Shown here: positions 52,773-62,669 of the stretch, piece after piece
Numbering within the stretch: position 1 is the first letter of the stretch
Layout: each line of letters opens with the position of its first letter
NCBI RefSeq assembly: GCF_023703795.1
Contig: NZ_CP098518.1
Span: 2,976,001-3,040,000 of the forward strand
Direction of reading: 5' to 3'
DNA from: Haloplanus sp. HW8-1
GTDB taxonomy: Archaea > Halobacteriota > Halobacteria > Halobacteriales > Haloferacaceae
DNA: 64,000 nt
Translations under genes and position numbers: made by a program
The notes under the pieces: model-generated
What the model was told of the DNA's origin: nothing
The model's input: the letters and a program-made list of their open reading frames with translations, nothing else
Databases searched by the model: none

Positions 52773-54499
52773 TGCCCGTCGTCGACGTCGACCCCGACGA
52801 ACTCCGCCGGCTGACGGGCCACGAGGGGAAGGACGACGGCGAGTTGATCGACGACCTGTTCGCCCTCGGCTTGGAGTACGAGGGCGAGACCGAGGACGGC
52901 GAGTTGCAACTGGAGTTCGGCCCCGACCGCCTGGATCGCCTGTCCGTCGAGGGGATCGCCCGGTCGCTTCGCTACCAGTACGGCGACGACCGCGGCGTCT
53001 ACGTGCCGAACACGAACGATCCGGACTGGACGATCGTCGTCGACGAGTCGGTGCCCGACGAGCGGCCGTACGTCACCGGCGCCGTCGTTCGGGGCGTCGA
53101 CCTCGACGACGACGCCCTCGACTCACTGATCCAGTTACAGGAGAAACTCCACGCGACGATGGGGCGCAAACGCGCCAAGGGCGCCATCGGTATCCACGAC
53201 CTGACGATGCTGAAGGGCGCGTCGTACCGCGAGGAGGGCGAGAGCCGGAACTCGATCACCTACCGCGGCGTCGACCCCGAGGGCGACCGGTTCGTCCCCC
53301 TCGATTCCGACCGCGAGATGACGCCCGCGGACGTGCTCGTGGACCACCCGACCGGCGAGACCTACGCCCCCATCGTCGAGGAGTACGACCGCTATCCCGC
53401 CATCTACGACGAGATCGGGCTGTTCTCGTTCCCGCCGGTCATCAACGGCTGTCGGACCGAGGTGTCGACCGACTCGCGCGAACTGTTCGTCGAACTCACT
53501 GGCACCGACCAGTGGACCATCGACCGGATGTGCAACGTGATCTGCTATGCCCTCGATGCCCGCGGCGCCACCATCGAGGCGGTCGACGTCGAGTACGCGG
53601 ACGGTCGGCTCCGTCGACCCGACTTCGAGGCGGAGCGAAAGACCGTCGCCCACGAGCGCATCGAGGGGATGCTCGGAATCTCCCTCGATGTCGAGGAGGC
53701 GGTCGACCTGTTCGAGCGGTCGGGGCTGGACGCCGAACCGAACGGCGACGATGGAGCGGTCGGCGGCGTCACTTACGAGGTGTCGATCCCGCCGTACCGC
53801 ACCGACGTACTCCATCCGCTCGATCTGATCGACGACGTGGGGCGGGCCTACGGCTTCAACGACCTCGACCCTAGCTATCCGGACGTGGCGACCGTCGGCG
53901 GCCGCCACGAGCGATCGACGCTCGAAGCGGCGGCCCGGACGACGCTCGTCGGCCTCGGGTTCGAGGACCTGCTCAACTTCCATATGATCTCCGAGGGGGA
54001 GAACTACGAGCGAATGGGGATCTCCCCGGGCACCGACGTCGTCGGCGGCGCGTCCCCGGTGACCATCACCGAACCGTACAGCGAGGACTACACCATGCTC
54101 CGGACGTGGGCGCTCCCCTCGCTGCTGATGGTCCTCGAGAACAACACGCACCGGGCGTACCCCCAGGACCTCGCGGAGATCGGATTGGCGGCGGGTGCGG
54201 ACGACGACGAGAACACCGGCGTCGCGGAACACCGGACGGTCGCGGGCGTCCTCGCGCGCCACGACGCCACCTACGAGGACGCCAAATCGCGGCTCGCCGC
54301 CCTGTGTCGGGACTTCGATGTGGACCTCGAAACGCCCGCGACGGACCACCCGACGTTCATCGACGGCCGCGCGGCCGACGTCGTGATCGACGGCGAGTCC
54401 GTCGGCGTGATCGGGGAGGTGCATCCCCGGGTGCTGGTCGATCACGACCTCGAACTGCCCGTGGCGGCCTTCGAGTTCCGACTGGATGCGCTGGCGTAG
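52772..54499 (+). CDS. pheT: phenylalanyl-tRNA synthetase beta subunit
   Basis: 575 residues, archaeal length. B3/B4 region with AIGIHDLTMLKGASYREEG and PPVINGCRTEVS, B5 domain near 280-360 with VSIPPYRTDVLHPLDLIDDV, and the catalytic-like B6-B7 domain with EIGLAAGADDD and GVIGEVHPRVLVDHDLELPV. Its final 38 bases and stop are repeated 150 bases downstream (see repeat entry). Starts on the A of the pheS stop. Confidence 0.96.
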   Translation: MPVVDVDPDELRRLTGHEGKDDGELIDDLFALGLEYEGETEDGELQLEFGPDRLDRLSVEGIARSLRYQYGDDRGVYVPNTNDPDWTIVVDESVPDERPYVTGAVVRGVDLDDDALDSLIQLQEKLHATMGRKRAKGAIGIHDLTMLKGASYREEGESRNSITYRGVDPEGDRFVPLDSDREMTPADVLVDHPTGETYAPIVEEYDRYPAIYDEIGLFSFPPVINGCRTEVSTDSRELFVELTGTDQWTIDRMCNVICYALDARGATIEAVDVEYADGRLRRPDFEAERKTVAHERIEGMLGISLDVEEAVDLFERSGLDAEPNGDDGAVGGVTYEVSIPPYRTDVLHPLDLIDDVGRAYGFNDLDPSYPDVATVGGRHERSTLEAAARTTLVGLGFEDLLNFHMISEGENYERMGISPGTDVVGGASPVTITEPYSEDYTMLRTWALPSLLMVLENNTHRAYPQDLAEIGLAAGADDDENTGVAEHRTVAGVLARHDATYEDAKSRLAALCRDFDVDLETPATDHPTFIDGRAADVVIDGESVGVIGEVHPRVLVDHDLELPVAAFEFRLDALA

Positions 54500-54660
54500 T
54501 CGGCGTCGCTTTCGAGCGGGCGCGAGCGCGACCGTCGGGAGCGCGCAGCGCTTTTTGGTCCAGCTTTTGCCGAGGGCTGGCGTCACCAGCCCGCAGCGCA
54601 AAAGGTGGGGTGTGCGGCCTTCGAGTTCCGACGGACGCGCTGGCGTAGTCGGCGTCGCCG
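54461..54660 (+). repeat. direct repeat of the pheT 3' end flanking a hairpin element
   Basis: Copy A 54461-54510 is the pheT tail and stop; copy B 54612-54660 repeats it nearly exactly (two one-base gaps and about two substitutions over 48 bases). Between them lie about 100 bases holding a GC-rich segment and the nested inverted repeat at 54564-54604. The pattern suggests a duplication around, or an insertion with, a small repetitive element. No ORF of note lies inside. Confidence 0.7.
54564..54604. repeat. nested inverted repeat (REP-like hairpin)
   Basis: Outer arms CTTTTGC (54564-54570) and GCAAAAG (54598-54604) enclose inner arms GGCTGG (54575-54580) and CCAGCC (54586-54591) with loop CGTCA. 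It could act as the pheST terminator on transcription or be a dispersed repeat; similar motifs elsewhere in the genome cannot be checked here. Confidence 0.6.
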
Positions 54661-54667
54661 CTCCGCG

Positions 54668-55068
54668 TCAGTAGGTCTCGATATCGACGCCGAACCGCTC
54701 GAAATCCGCCACGTTCCGTGTGAGAACCGGCTCAGCGACGATCTCCGCGGTCGCTCCGATGATCACGTCCCCGTCGGCGACGGCGTCCCCCTCGTTCGCT
54801 AGCTCGCCCGACAGGCGGCCGGCCTTCCGCATCACTGCGGTGTCGGCGGGATGAATCGGCTTCGAGGCCAAGACGTTCTCGACCGTCTCGCGCTCCGTCT
54901 CCGACTGCTTCGAGCGTGCAACCCGTGCTGTAACTCGAACAGCGTCATCGCCGAGACGCGTTGCTGAACGAGGTTCGCCTCCAGTTCCCGTGCTTTCTCC
55001 ACGGCTCCGCCGTCACCGTCCATCAAGTCGATCAGAAACGACGTGTCGAGGAGCACGCTATGGCCCAC
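54668..55068 (-). pseudogene. vapC: VapC-family PIN toxin, frameshifted
   Basis: Reads as one PIN domain of about 133 residues if a base is restored near 54913-54918. First part: MGHSVLLDTSFLIDLMDG with the first catalytic Asp and FELQHGLHA with the Glu. Second part in the next frame: SKQSETERETVENVLASKP, ADGDVIIGATA with Asp, and LTRNVADFERFG with the last acidic site. As written, translation leaves the frame after LHAR and stops 24 residues later, so the RNase would be inactive. Starts inside the vapB gene (11-base overlap). Confidence 0.8.
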
Positions 55069-55300
55069 GCAGTCGGTCGGCGACCCCTTCTAACTCCTCG
55101 TGGCGTCGCGCTCGGCGCTCGTCGACGGCTCCCCGGAGTGCGTCGGCCTCGTCGTCGTCGAGGATTCCGGCGAGGTCCAGCAGCGACCGCTCGCCGGCCA
55201 GCCTGAGGACGACCTCCGAGAACGTCTCGTCGTCGCGTTTGTGCGCGGCGAGACGTTCGTAGGCGTCTTCGGAGAGACGGATGCTCTTCGACATGTGCAT
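55058..55300 (-). CDS. vapB: VapB-family antitoxin
   Basis: 80 residues (78 if the second ATG at 55294 is used). N-terminal ribbon-type DNA-binding start MSKSIRLSEDAYERLAAHK, then ETFSEVVLRLAGERS, a hinge and an acidic helical tail that would wrap the toxin. Intact although its toxin is frameshifted. CTTTTGCAACG lies about 27 bases upstream, and a perfect palindrome covers the start codon, so autoregulation is likely. Confidence 0.78.
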   Translation of the reverse strand: MHMSKSIRLSEDAYERLAAHKRDDETFSEVVLRLAGERSLLDLAGILDDDEADALRGAVDERRARRHEELEGVADRLRGP

Positions 55301-55314
55301 ACGGTTGTATGCAC
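55295..55314. promoter_or_regulatory. palindromic operator at the vapB start
   Basis: GTGCATAC-GGTT-GTATGCAC, perfect 8-base arms with a 4-base spacer, lying between the vapB TATA element and its second ATG and containing the first ATG. Placement is typical of a site where antitoxin represses its own gene. Confidence 0.6.
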
Positions 55315-55442
55315 GTTGCAAAAGCGCTTTTCCCGGCCGGCGTCCTCCCCGACTCGCCCGTCCGGTATACGAACTAATCGTCCGGCTTGCGACCCCAACC
55401 GAGGCGTTTAACACCGGCCGCTCCGGTAGCCCCACGCGAGCA

Positions 55443-58043
55443 ATGCCGAGCGGAGAATACGACCCGGAGACGGTCGAACGACAGTGGCAGGAGCGGTGGG
55501 TCGAGGAGGACCTCTACGCCTACGGGGACGGCGCGGTAGATCCGGATACCGTCTTCTCCATCGACTCGCCGCCGCCGACGGTGTCGGGCAGCCTCCACTG
55601 GGGGCACGTCTACGGGTTCACCCTGCAGGACTTCGTCGCCCGGTACAACCGGATGCAGGGGGGAGACGTGTTCTTCCCGTTCGGCTACGACGACAACGGC
55701 ATCGCCTCCGAGCGACTCACGGAGGACGAACTCGACGTCCAACACCAGGAGTACGACCGCGACGTGTTTCAGGAGATGTGCCGCGGGGTCTGTGCGAAAT
55801 ACGAGGCGGACTTCACCGAGAAGATGCAGGCGCTCGGCATCTCCATCGACTGGGACGAAACCTACCGGACCATCGAACCGCGGGTCCAGCGCATCTCGCA
55901 ACTCTCCTTCATCGACCTCTACGAGCAGGGCCGTGAGTACCGCCAGCGCGCGCCCGCCATCTGGTGTCCCGACTGTGAGACCGCCATCTCGCAGGTGGAG
56001 ATGGAGGACTCAGAGCAGGATTCGCACTTCCACGACATCGCCTTCGAGGTGGTGGGGAGCGACGACACCTTCACCATCTCGACGACGCGGCCGGAACTCC
56101 TGCCGGCCTGCGTGGCCGTGTTCGTCCATCCCGACGACGACGAGAACGCCTCTCTCGTGGGCGAAGAGGCCGAGATTCCCCTCTTCGGCCAGACCGTCCC
56201 CATCATCGAGGACGAACGCGTCGACATGGAGACCGGGTCGGGTATCGTGATGTGCTGTACCTTCGGCGACCAGACCGACATCGAGTGGTACCAGGCCCAC
56301 GACCTGCCGCTTCGCATCGCCATCGACGAGTCGGGGACGATGACCGACGTGGCCGACGAGTACGAGGGGCTGTCGGCCGACGAGGCCCGCGAGGCCATCG
56401 TCGCCGACCTCGACGACGCCGAGGCGCTTCTGGACCGTCGGCCCATCACCCACGTGGTCAACGTCCACGAGCGGTGTGACACGGAAGTCGAGTTCCTGGT
56501 GACCGAGCAGTGGTACGTCAAACTCCTCGACAAGACCGAGGAGTATCTGGAGGCGGGCCGGTCGATGGAGTGGTTCCCCGACAAGATGTTCACGCGGTAC
56601 AAAAACTGGATCGAGGGACTCCAGTGGGACTGGGCCATCTCCCGACAGCGCTCGTCGGGCATCCCGTTCCCGGTCTGGTACTGTGGCGACTGCGATACGG
56701 AGATCATCGCCGACCGCGAGCAGTTGCCGGTCGACCCCCTCTCGGACGACCCGCCCGTGGACCACTGCCCGGAGTGTGACCACGACGAACTCGTTCCCGA
56801 GGACGACGTCTTCGACACCTGGGCCACCTCGTCGCTGACGCCGCTGATCAACGCTGGCTGGGACTGGAACCCGGAGACCGAGGAGATGGAGATCCAGCGC
56901 CCGGAGCTCTACCGGATGAACATGCGCCCGCAGGGCCACGACATCATCTCCTTCTGGCTGTTCCACACCGTCGTGAAGTGTTACGAGCACACCGGCGAGG
57001 TCCCATTCGAGAGCGTGATGATCAACGGGATGGTGCTCGACGAGAACCGCGTGAAGATGTCGAAATCCCTGGGGAACATCGTCTCGCCGGACGAAGTGCT
57101 GGCGGAGTACCCCGTCGACGCCGCGCGCTACTGGGCCGCCGGCAGCGCCGTCGGCGACGACCTCCCCTACAAAGAGAAGGGGCTGCGGGCGGGCGAACGC
57201 CTGCTGCGCAAACTATGGAACGCGTCGAAGCTCGTCGACGATCTGACGCCCGAGAAGCGCCCCCCACGGCCGGATCTCCGCGAGATCGACCGCTGGATGC
57301 TCGCGGAACTCGACGACCGGATCGAGACGGTCACCGGCCACTTCGAGCGCCGTGAGTTCTCGAAGGCACGCGACAGCCTCCGTTCCTTTTTCTGGCATAC
57401 GTTCTGTGACGACTACCTCGAAATCGCCAAACAGCGCCTCCGAGACGGCGACGATCGCTCCGCCGCCTACACGCTCCAGACCGCCCACCGGCGGTTCTGC
57501 AAGCTGTTCGCGCCCATCCTCGCACACGTCACCGAGGAACTCTGGCGGGACATGTACAGCGGTGGGAGCGTCCACACGACCGACTGGCCCGAGCCACTCG
57601 GCGTCGAGGCGGACCTCGCGGCCGGCGAGCGGGCGATGGCGGTCGTCGGCGCCCTCCGGAAGTACAAGACCGACCACGAACTGTCGATGAACGCCGACCT
57701 AGACGCGGTGCGGGTGTACGGCGACGTCGCGGCCTTCGCCGAGGACATCGAGCGCGTGATGCACGTCGGCGACCTGGAATCGGTCGACGAGGAACCGCCG
57801 GTCGAGTCCGTGGTGACGGGCGTCGACCTCGACTACTCGCTCGTCGGCCCCGAGTACGGTGGGCGGGTGTCGGCCATCGAAGACGCCATCGCGAACGGAG
57901 CCTACGAGGTCGTCGGCGATCATCTCCACGTCGCCGACGTCGAACTCGACCCCGAGATGTTCGAACTGGAGGAAGAACGACGCTACGCTGGCGAGGGGGA
58001 GATGATCGAGGCGGGCGAGACGGTCGTCATCGTCCGGAACTAA
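55443..58043 (+). CDS. valS: valyl-tRNA synthetase
   Basis: 866 residues, class I. The HIGH motif appears as HWGH in TVSGSLHWGHVYGF (52-55) and KMSKS is exact in NRVKMSKSLGNIV near 540. The editing domain (about 190-340) has TISTTRPELLPACVAV and the catalytic-site GSGIVMCCTFGDQTD; the zinc-like CPDC/CGDC/CPEC groups are present. The anticodon-binding helical domain follows. GTTTAAC lies about 33 bases before the ATG; in-frame codons before it belong to the vapB promoter region and are not coding. Confidence 0.96.
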   Translation: MPSGEYDPETVERQWQERWVEEDLYAYGDGAVDPDTVFSIDSPPPTVSGSLHWGHVYGFTLQDFVARYNRMQGGDVFFPFGYDDNGIASERLTEDELDVQHQEYDRDVFQEMCRGVCAKYEADFTEKMQALGISIDWDETYRTIEPRVQRISQLSFIDLYEQGREYRQRAPAIWCPDCETAISQVEMEDSEQDSHFHDIAFEVVGSDDTFTISTTRPELLPACVAVFVHPDDDENASLVGEEAEIPLFGQTVPIIEDERVDMETGSGIVMCCTFGDQTDIEWYQAHDLPLRIAIDESGTMTDVADEYEGLSADEAREAIVADLDDAEALLDRRPITHVVNVHERCDTEVEFLVTEQWYVKLLDKTEEYLEAGRSMEWFPDKMFTRYKNWIEGLQWDWAISRQRSSGIPFPVWYCGDCDTEIIADREQLPVDPLSDDPPVDHCPECDHDELVPEDDVFDTWATSSLTPLINAGWDWNPETEEMEIQRPELYRMNMRPQGHDIISFWLFHTVVKCYEHTGEVPFESVMINGMVLDENRVKMSKSLGNIVSPDEVLAEYPVDAARYWAAGSAVGDDLPYKEKGLRAGERLLRKLWNASKLVDDLTPEKRPPRPDLREIDRWMLAELDDRIETVTGHFERREFSKARDSLRSFFWHTFCDDYLEIAKQRLRDGDDRSAAYTLQTAHRRFCKLFAPILAHVTEELWRDMYSGGSVHTTDWPEPLGVEADLAAGERAMAVVGALRKYKTDHELSMNADLDAVRVYGDVAAFAEDIERVMHVGDLESVDEEPPVESVVTGVDLDYSLVGPEYGGRVSAIEDAIANGAYEVVGDHLHVADVELDPEMFELEEERRYAGEGEMIEAGETVVIVRN

Positions 58044-58065
58044 CCCTGGAGCCCGCTCAGTCTCT

Positions 58066-58083
58066 CACACGACGTGTCGTGTG
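58066..58083. repeat. perfect palindrome after valS
   Basis: CACACGAC-GT-GTCGTGTG, 18 bases, about 22 bases after the valS stop. It may terminate valS or be a protein-binding site; it also overlaps the start of the stress-protein remnant. Confidence 0.45.
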
Positions 58084-58224
58084 ACTCGGCGTCTACTCGT
58101 TCCGTTCGACGACTCGGACCCCGTTGGAGCAACGCCCGGTTCCGCCTGGCCGACCTGTCTCGAGGACCGAATCACGCTCCTGTACGTCGTCGCCAACAGC
58201 GACGACACCGTCGCCAGTGGGTGA
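58081..58224 (+). pseudogene. universal stress protein N-terminal remnant
   Basis: A 47-codon frame from GTG begins VTRRLLVPFDDSDP and later reads RITLLYVVANSDD, matching the first two strands of a UspA domain, but the helix between them is degraded and the frame stops at 58224. The usual ~140-residue domain and its ATP-binding GSxG motif are missing. Probably a deleted or decayed gene. The rest of 58044-58289 shows nothing else. Confidence 0.5.
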
Positions 58225-58289
58225 GAAAACCGACCGACCAGTACCCGCAGTGGGCGCGAGTACGGCGTCGGTCTAGACACGGTCGTCGT

Positions 58290-59348
58290 CTACTCGACGT
58301 CGACGCCGACCGCCTCGGCGACGGAGTCGAAGCCGTCCCGCTCCAGCAGTTCGAGTAGCCCGCGGTTGATGTCGCGGGCGAGCCCCGGTCCCTCGTACAC
58401 CAGCCCGGTGTACAGTTGGACGACGCTCGCCCCGGCACGGATCTTCCGGTAGGCGCCCCTCGCGTCGGTGATCCCGCCGACGCCGACGATCGGCACGTCG
58501 GTTCGCTCGGCGATGAAGCGGATCGTCCCCGTCGCCCGCTCCTCGATGGGTTTGCCCGAGAGCCCGCCCCGCTCGGCCCGGTTCGGATGCCGCAGGTCGG
58601 GCGGGCGCTCGACGGTCGTGTTGGTCGCGATGACACCCGACAGATCTAGGTCGTCGACGACGGCGAGTGCCTCGTCGATGGCCGGGGCGGCCAGGTCGGG
58701 AGAGAGTTTCACCAACAACGGCTCCGCGCCCGCGTCGACGAGTCCCCCGAGGATGCGTTCGAGCGACTCGCGGTGTTGCAGATCACGCAGCCCCGGTGTG
58801 TTCGGACTGGAGACGTTGACGACGAAGTAGTCGCCGGCGTCGGCGACACGCTCGTAGGTGTACCGGTAGTCGTCCGCCGCCTCGTCGAGCGGCGTCGTCT
58901 TCGACTTCCCGATGTTCACCCCGACCGGGGCCTCGGGGAGAGCCGCCTCGTCGAGTCTGGCGCCGATCCGGTCGGCGCCCTCGTTGTTGAAGCCCATGCG
59001 GTTGATCAACGCGCCGTCCTCGGGGAGTCGGAAGAGCCGCGGCCGGGGGTTCCCGGACTGGCGCTCGGCGGTGACGCCACCCACCTCGACGTGGCCGAAC
59101 CCGAGCGCCGTCAGGATCGACGGGAGTTCGGCGTTCTTGTCGAAGCCGGCGGCGACGCCGACGGGACTGTCGAAGGTGAGGCCGAACGCCTCCGTCTCCA
59201 GTCGGTCGTCGTCGACGACATAGCGGTCACGAAGTCGGTCCTCGATTGTCGTCCCCTGGACGGTCCGGAGCAGTCGGTGCGTGGCGCGGTGGGCCGTCTC
59301 GGCCGGTAGGGCGAACAGCAACGGTTTGCACAGGTCGTAGCCCTTCAT
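58290..59348 (-). CDS. pyrD: dihydroorotate dehydrogenase (class 2)
   Basis: 352 residues. Class 2 marks: N-terminal helical quinone-tunnel segment (KPLLFALPAETAHRATHRLL), GVAAGFDKNAE, RLFRLPEDGALINRMGFNNEG, catalytic Ser in VNVSSPNTPGLRDLQ, and FMN-phosphate site GVGGITDARGAYRKI. Oxidises dihydroorotate to orotate with quinone at the membrane. The start ATG at 59348 is chosen over upstream antisense extension. It follows the AbrB-like gene with a 47-base gap. Confidence 0.95.
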   Translation of the reverse strand: MKGYDLCKPLLFALPAETAHRATHRLLRTVQGTTIEDRLRDRYVVDDDRLETEAFGLTFDSPVGVAAGFDKNAELPSILTALGFGHVEVGGVTAERQSGNPRPRLFRLPEDGALINRMGFNNEGADRIGARLDEAALPEAPVGVNIGKSKTTPLDEAADDYRYTYERVADAGDYFVVNVSSPNTPGLRDLQHRESLERILGGLVDAGAEPLLVKLSPDLAAPAIDEALAVVDDLDLSGVIATNTTVERPPDLRHPNRAERGGLSGKPIEERATGTIRFIAERTDVPIVGVGGITDARGAYRKIRAGASVVQLYTGLVYEGPGLARDINRGLLELLERDGFDSVAEAVGVDVE

Positions 59349-59395
59349 GGCCGTCTTGCCCGCTCGCTGCCGGGATCGCGAACGATCATCGGTGC

Positions 59396-59593
59396 TCAGA
59401 AGTCGTGTTCGACGTCGTCCGGATCGGCTTTCTGGATGATGATCTTCCCGTCGCGCACGCGGACGAACACCTCGTCGCCGATGTCCATCCCCGCCACGGC
59501 GAGTTCGTCTTCGTGCAGGTTGACGTGGACGTTGTGGTATTCGCCGTTTTCGTCCTTGGCGCCGCTTGGACTGAGCTTCTTTTTCCGGACCAT
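59396..59593 (-). CDS. small AbrB/SpoVT-like protein
   Basis: 65 residues. A swapped-hairpin-like beta protein: basic start MVRKKKLSPSG, HNVHVNLHEDELAVAGMDIG and VFVRVRDGKIIIQKADPDD, a rhythm typical of AbrB/MazE DNA-binding folds. Possibly a small transcription regulator. ACTTATGTG lies about 33 bases before the ATG. Likely transcribed ahead of pyrD. Confidence 0.65.
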   Translation of the reverse strand: MVRKKKLSPSGAKDENGEYHNVHVNLHEDELAVAGMDIGDEVFVRVRDGKIIIQKADPDDVEHDF

Positions 59594-59734
59594 CGGGGCT
59601 GTCTAGCCCCCTTTCGCCACAGGACACACATAAGTGTTGTCTACTCCAGGGTCCGTGGATCGAACGTCGCCGACACACCCCGCTTCCCGCCAGGATTTAT
59701 ACGTGTTTTTCCCCGACGAGCCCTCGCTTTGCCG

Positions 59735-59776
59735 ATATATTTATGTTGTGGCATGTGCTCGATTCCCATAGAGGTG
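59735..59776 (+). promoter_or_regulatory. MC1 promoter and ribosome-binding site
   Basis: ATATATTTATG (59735-59745) is a very strong TATA box, with a predicted transcript start near 59768. GAGGTG (59771-59776) lies 7 bases before the ATG at 59784. A Shine-Dalgarno match is unusual in this window, where most starts look leaderless, and suggests strong expression. Confidence 0.6.
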
Positions 59777-59783
59777 CAAAATC

Positions 59784-60095
59784 ATGGTACGAGAGGACGG
59801 TAAGCGGAACTTCGTGATGCGTGAGGACGGCGAGGAGGACAGCGTGTTCTCGGGGAACATGCCCCGACAGGCCGCACTGAAGGCGGCACGGCGACTTTCC
59901 CCAGCGGAGTCGGAGGACGACGCCGAAGCCGACCCTACGGAGATCCGTCTTCGGGAGAAAGGGACCGACAAGGTCCACATCTTCGACGCGTGGGCGTGGG
60001 AGCAGGAGGCACCGGGCGACAAACCCGACTGGATGGGCGACCGTATCACGAAGGGCAACGTCTCGAAGAAGGGAATCGAACACCTCGACGAGTGA
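59784..60095 (+). CDS. MC1 family chromosomal protein
   Basis: 103 residues, one MC1 domain. Seen: GKRNFVMREDGEEDSVFSGN, MPRQAALKAARRL, EIRLREKGTDKVHIFDAWAW and WMGDRITKGNVSKKGIEHLD. MC1 bends DNA and compacts archaeal chromatin. It has an acidic halophilic surface loop (SEDDAEADP). Strong promoter and SD suit an abundant protein. The gene sits directly upstream of the rRNA operon in the same direction. Confidence 0.95.
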   Translation: MVREDGKRNFVMREDGEEDSVFSGNMPRQAALKAARRLSPAESEDDAEADPTEIRLREKGTDKVHIFDAWAWEQEAPGDKPDWMGDRITKGNVSKKGIEHLDE

Positions 60096-60131
60096 CGAGT
60101 GGGGGGCGTCGCGGTGCCCCACCGACCAGTG

Positions 60132-60149
60132 CCGACAGGGCTTTGTCGG
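60132..60149 (+). terminator. small hairpin after MC1
   Basis: CCGACA-GGGCTT-TGTCGG, a 6-bp stem 36 bases after the MC1 stop, without a U-run; weak evidence for termination. A 14-base palindrome CGCTCGTACGAGCG lies at 60185-60198. The remaining stretch to the rRNA promoters shows nothing else. Confidence 0.35.
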
Positions 60150-60319
60150 TCCGCCGATCACCTCCGTGCGCGCGGCCGCTCCCCGGTGGGACCGCTCGTA
60201 CGAGCGAGGGATGACCGACCGGCCTCCAGCCGCGCAATATCCGTCACCGCGGACACCGTCCTCTCGCTTATCACCGGAGCGTGACGCACACCCGTGGAAA
60301 CGAGTGACGATGCGCGGTC

Positions 60320-60366
60320 ATTTCGACGGCCTTATTTATACCACCGTCCTCCGCAGTAGTACGCGC
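60320..60366 (+). promoter_or_regulatory. rRNA operon promoter P1
   Basis: TTTCGACGGCCTTATTTATA: a BRE-like TTCGAC followed by the TATA element TTATTTATA (60332-60340), with an expected transcript start near 60363-60366. The arrangement resembles the TTCGA-type halobacterial rrn promoters known from Halobacterium. Confidence 0.7.
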
Positions 60367-60435
60367 GTCGTCGGCCCCGATCCGTCGACCGGACACGATC
60401 CGGACGACTCACGATCGACGGCCGGCGGCGGAACG

Positions 60436-60480
60436 CTTCCGACGCCCTTAAGTGTATAAGGGGGCTCGGTGGTAATGCGA
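60436..60480 (+). promoter_or_regulatory. rRNA operon promoter P2 and leader hairpin
   Basis: TTCCGACGCCCTTAAGTGTA repeats the P1 layout (TATA TTAAGTGTA at 60448-60456) about 116 bases downstream, with start expected near TAATGCGA at 60473-60480. It is followed by a hairpin GAGGGC-GACGGT-GCCCTC at 60486-60503 in the leader. Confidence 0.65.
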
Positions 60481-60644
60481 AGGGCGAGGGCGACGGTGCC
60501 CTCGGCCTCCCCGGACCGGTCACGCCGACCGGGGTGATTCCACGCCCGATCAACGGGCTTATGTGGGTTGCCCTCCTCGGTTCAGGTCCGGACGAAACAT
60601 GAGGATCCCACCCCTGCGGTCCGCCGTAAGCCGGGATCTGATGT

Positions 60645-60702
60645 GAGCCTTGGTGGTTCGGTGTCACCCGGTCGGCGCGGTGACTCGAACCACGGACCTC
60701 AG
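60645..60702 (+). other. 5' arm of the 16S processing stem
   Basis: This leader segment matches the reverse complement of 62291-62347 over most of its length (for example TGGTGGTTC against GAACCACCA, and GAGCC against GGCTC), so the two can pair and enclose 16S. Such stems carry the bulge-helix-bulge site cut by EndA. The segment can also fold locally (GTGGTTCG with CGAACCAC). Confidence 0.65.
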
Positions 60703-60778
60703 TGGTCTATACGACGCGGAGACTGTCTCTCAGAGAGAGACAATCTCCCCGCCACCCCTCACTCGCAAGAGTGAGCCC

Positions 60779-62248
<1,470 letters not shown>

Positions 62249-62290
62249 ACTGACCGGGACCTCCTTCACGGGAGGCCCACCACACGGCCA

Positions 62291-62347
62291 CTGCCGTCCA
62301 CGGTTCGCCCACCGCACCGATCGGGCACCGTAGAACCACCACGGCTC
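62291..62347 (+). other. 3' arm of the 16S processing stem
   Basis: Pairs with the leader segment 60645-60702. It lies in the spacer between 16S and tRNA-Ala (62249-62384), which otherwise holds no gene. Confidence 0.65.
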
Positions 62348-62384
62348 ACACCACTACGCCAACGCTTCCGCCCTGTGGTGGAAG

Positions 62385-62456
62385 CGGGCCCATAGCTCAG
62401 CGGTAGAGTGCCTCCTTTGCAAGGAGGATGCCCTGGGTTCGAATCCCAGTGGGTCC
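62385..62456 (+). tRNA. tRNA-Ala (TGC anticodon)
   Basis: 72 bases fold as a cloverleaf: acceptor GGGCCCA with TGGGTCC (one G-T pair), D arm GCTC...GAGT, anticodon stem CCTCC/GGAGG with loop TTTGCAA (TGC at 62417-62419), T arm CTGGG-TTCGAAT-CCCAG, discriminator A, no encoded CCA. tRNA-Ala in the 16S-23S spacer is the usual haloarchaeal order. Confidence 0.98.
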
Positions 62457-62669
62457 ATGCCAACCCACCCGCGCCGAATCGCACGCCTTAAGTGCGAGAC
62501 GGCGTTGGGTTGGGTTACGCAAGACCGATGCACCAGCCCGCGAAAGCGCGGCTGGGAAGGGTCGAACGCGCTCGCATCCACGAGAGCGTAATGAGACCGT
62601 GTGTACGTGCGATCCAGGCGTCCACTGGACCCGACAGTCAAACCGGGTCACTAGTGTGACAACGATCAA
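62457..62669 (+). other. tRNA-Ala to 23S spacer
   Basis: No ORF or second tRNA is visible. It contains several hairpin-forming stretches, including GCCCGCGAAAGCGCGGCTGGG and a 5' strand expected to pair with sequence beyond 23S in the processing stem, which cannot be checked because the 3' partner is outside the window. Confidence 0.5.

Noticed and set aside
54461-54660. Possible CRISPR-like or tandem repeat
   Set aside because: Only two copies of one gene tail, with no spacer series or cas genes.
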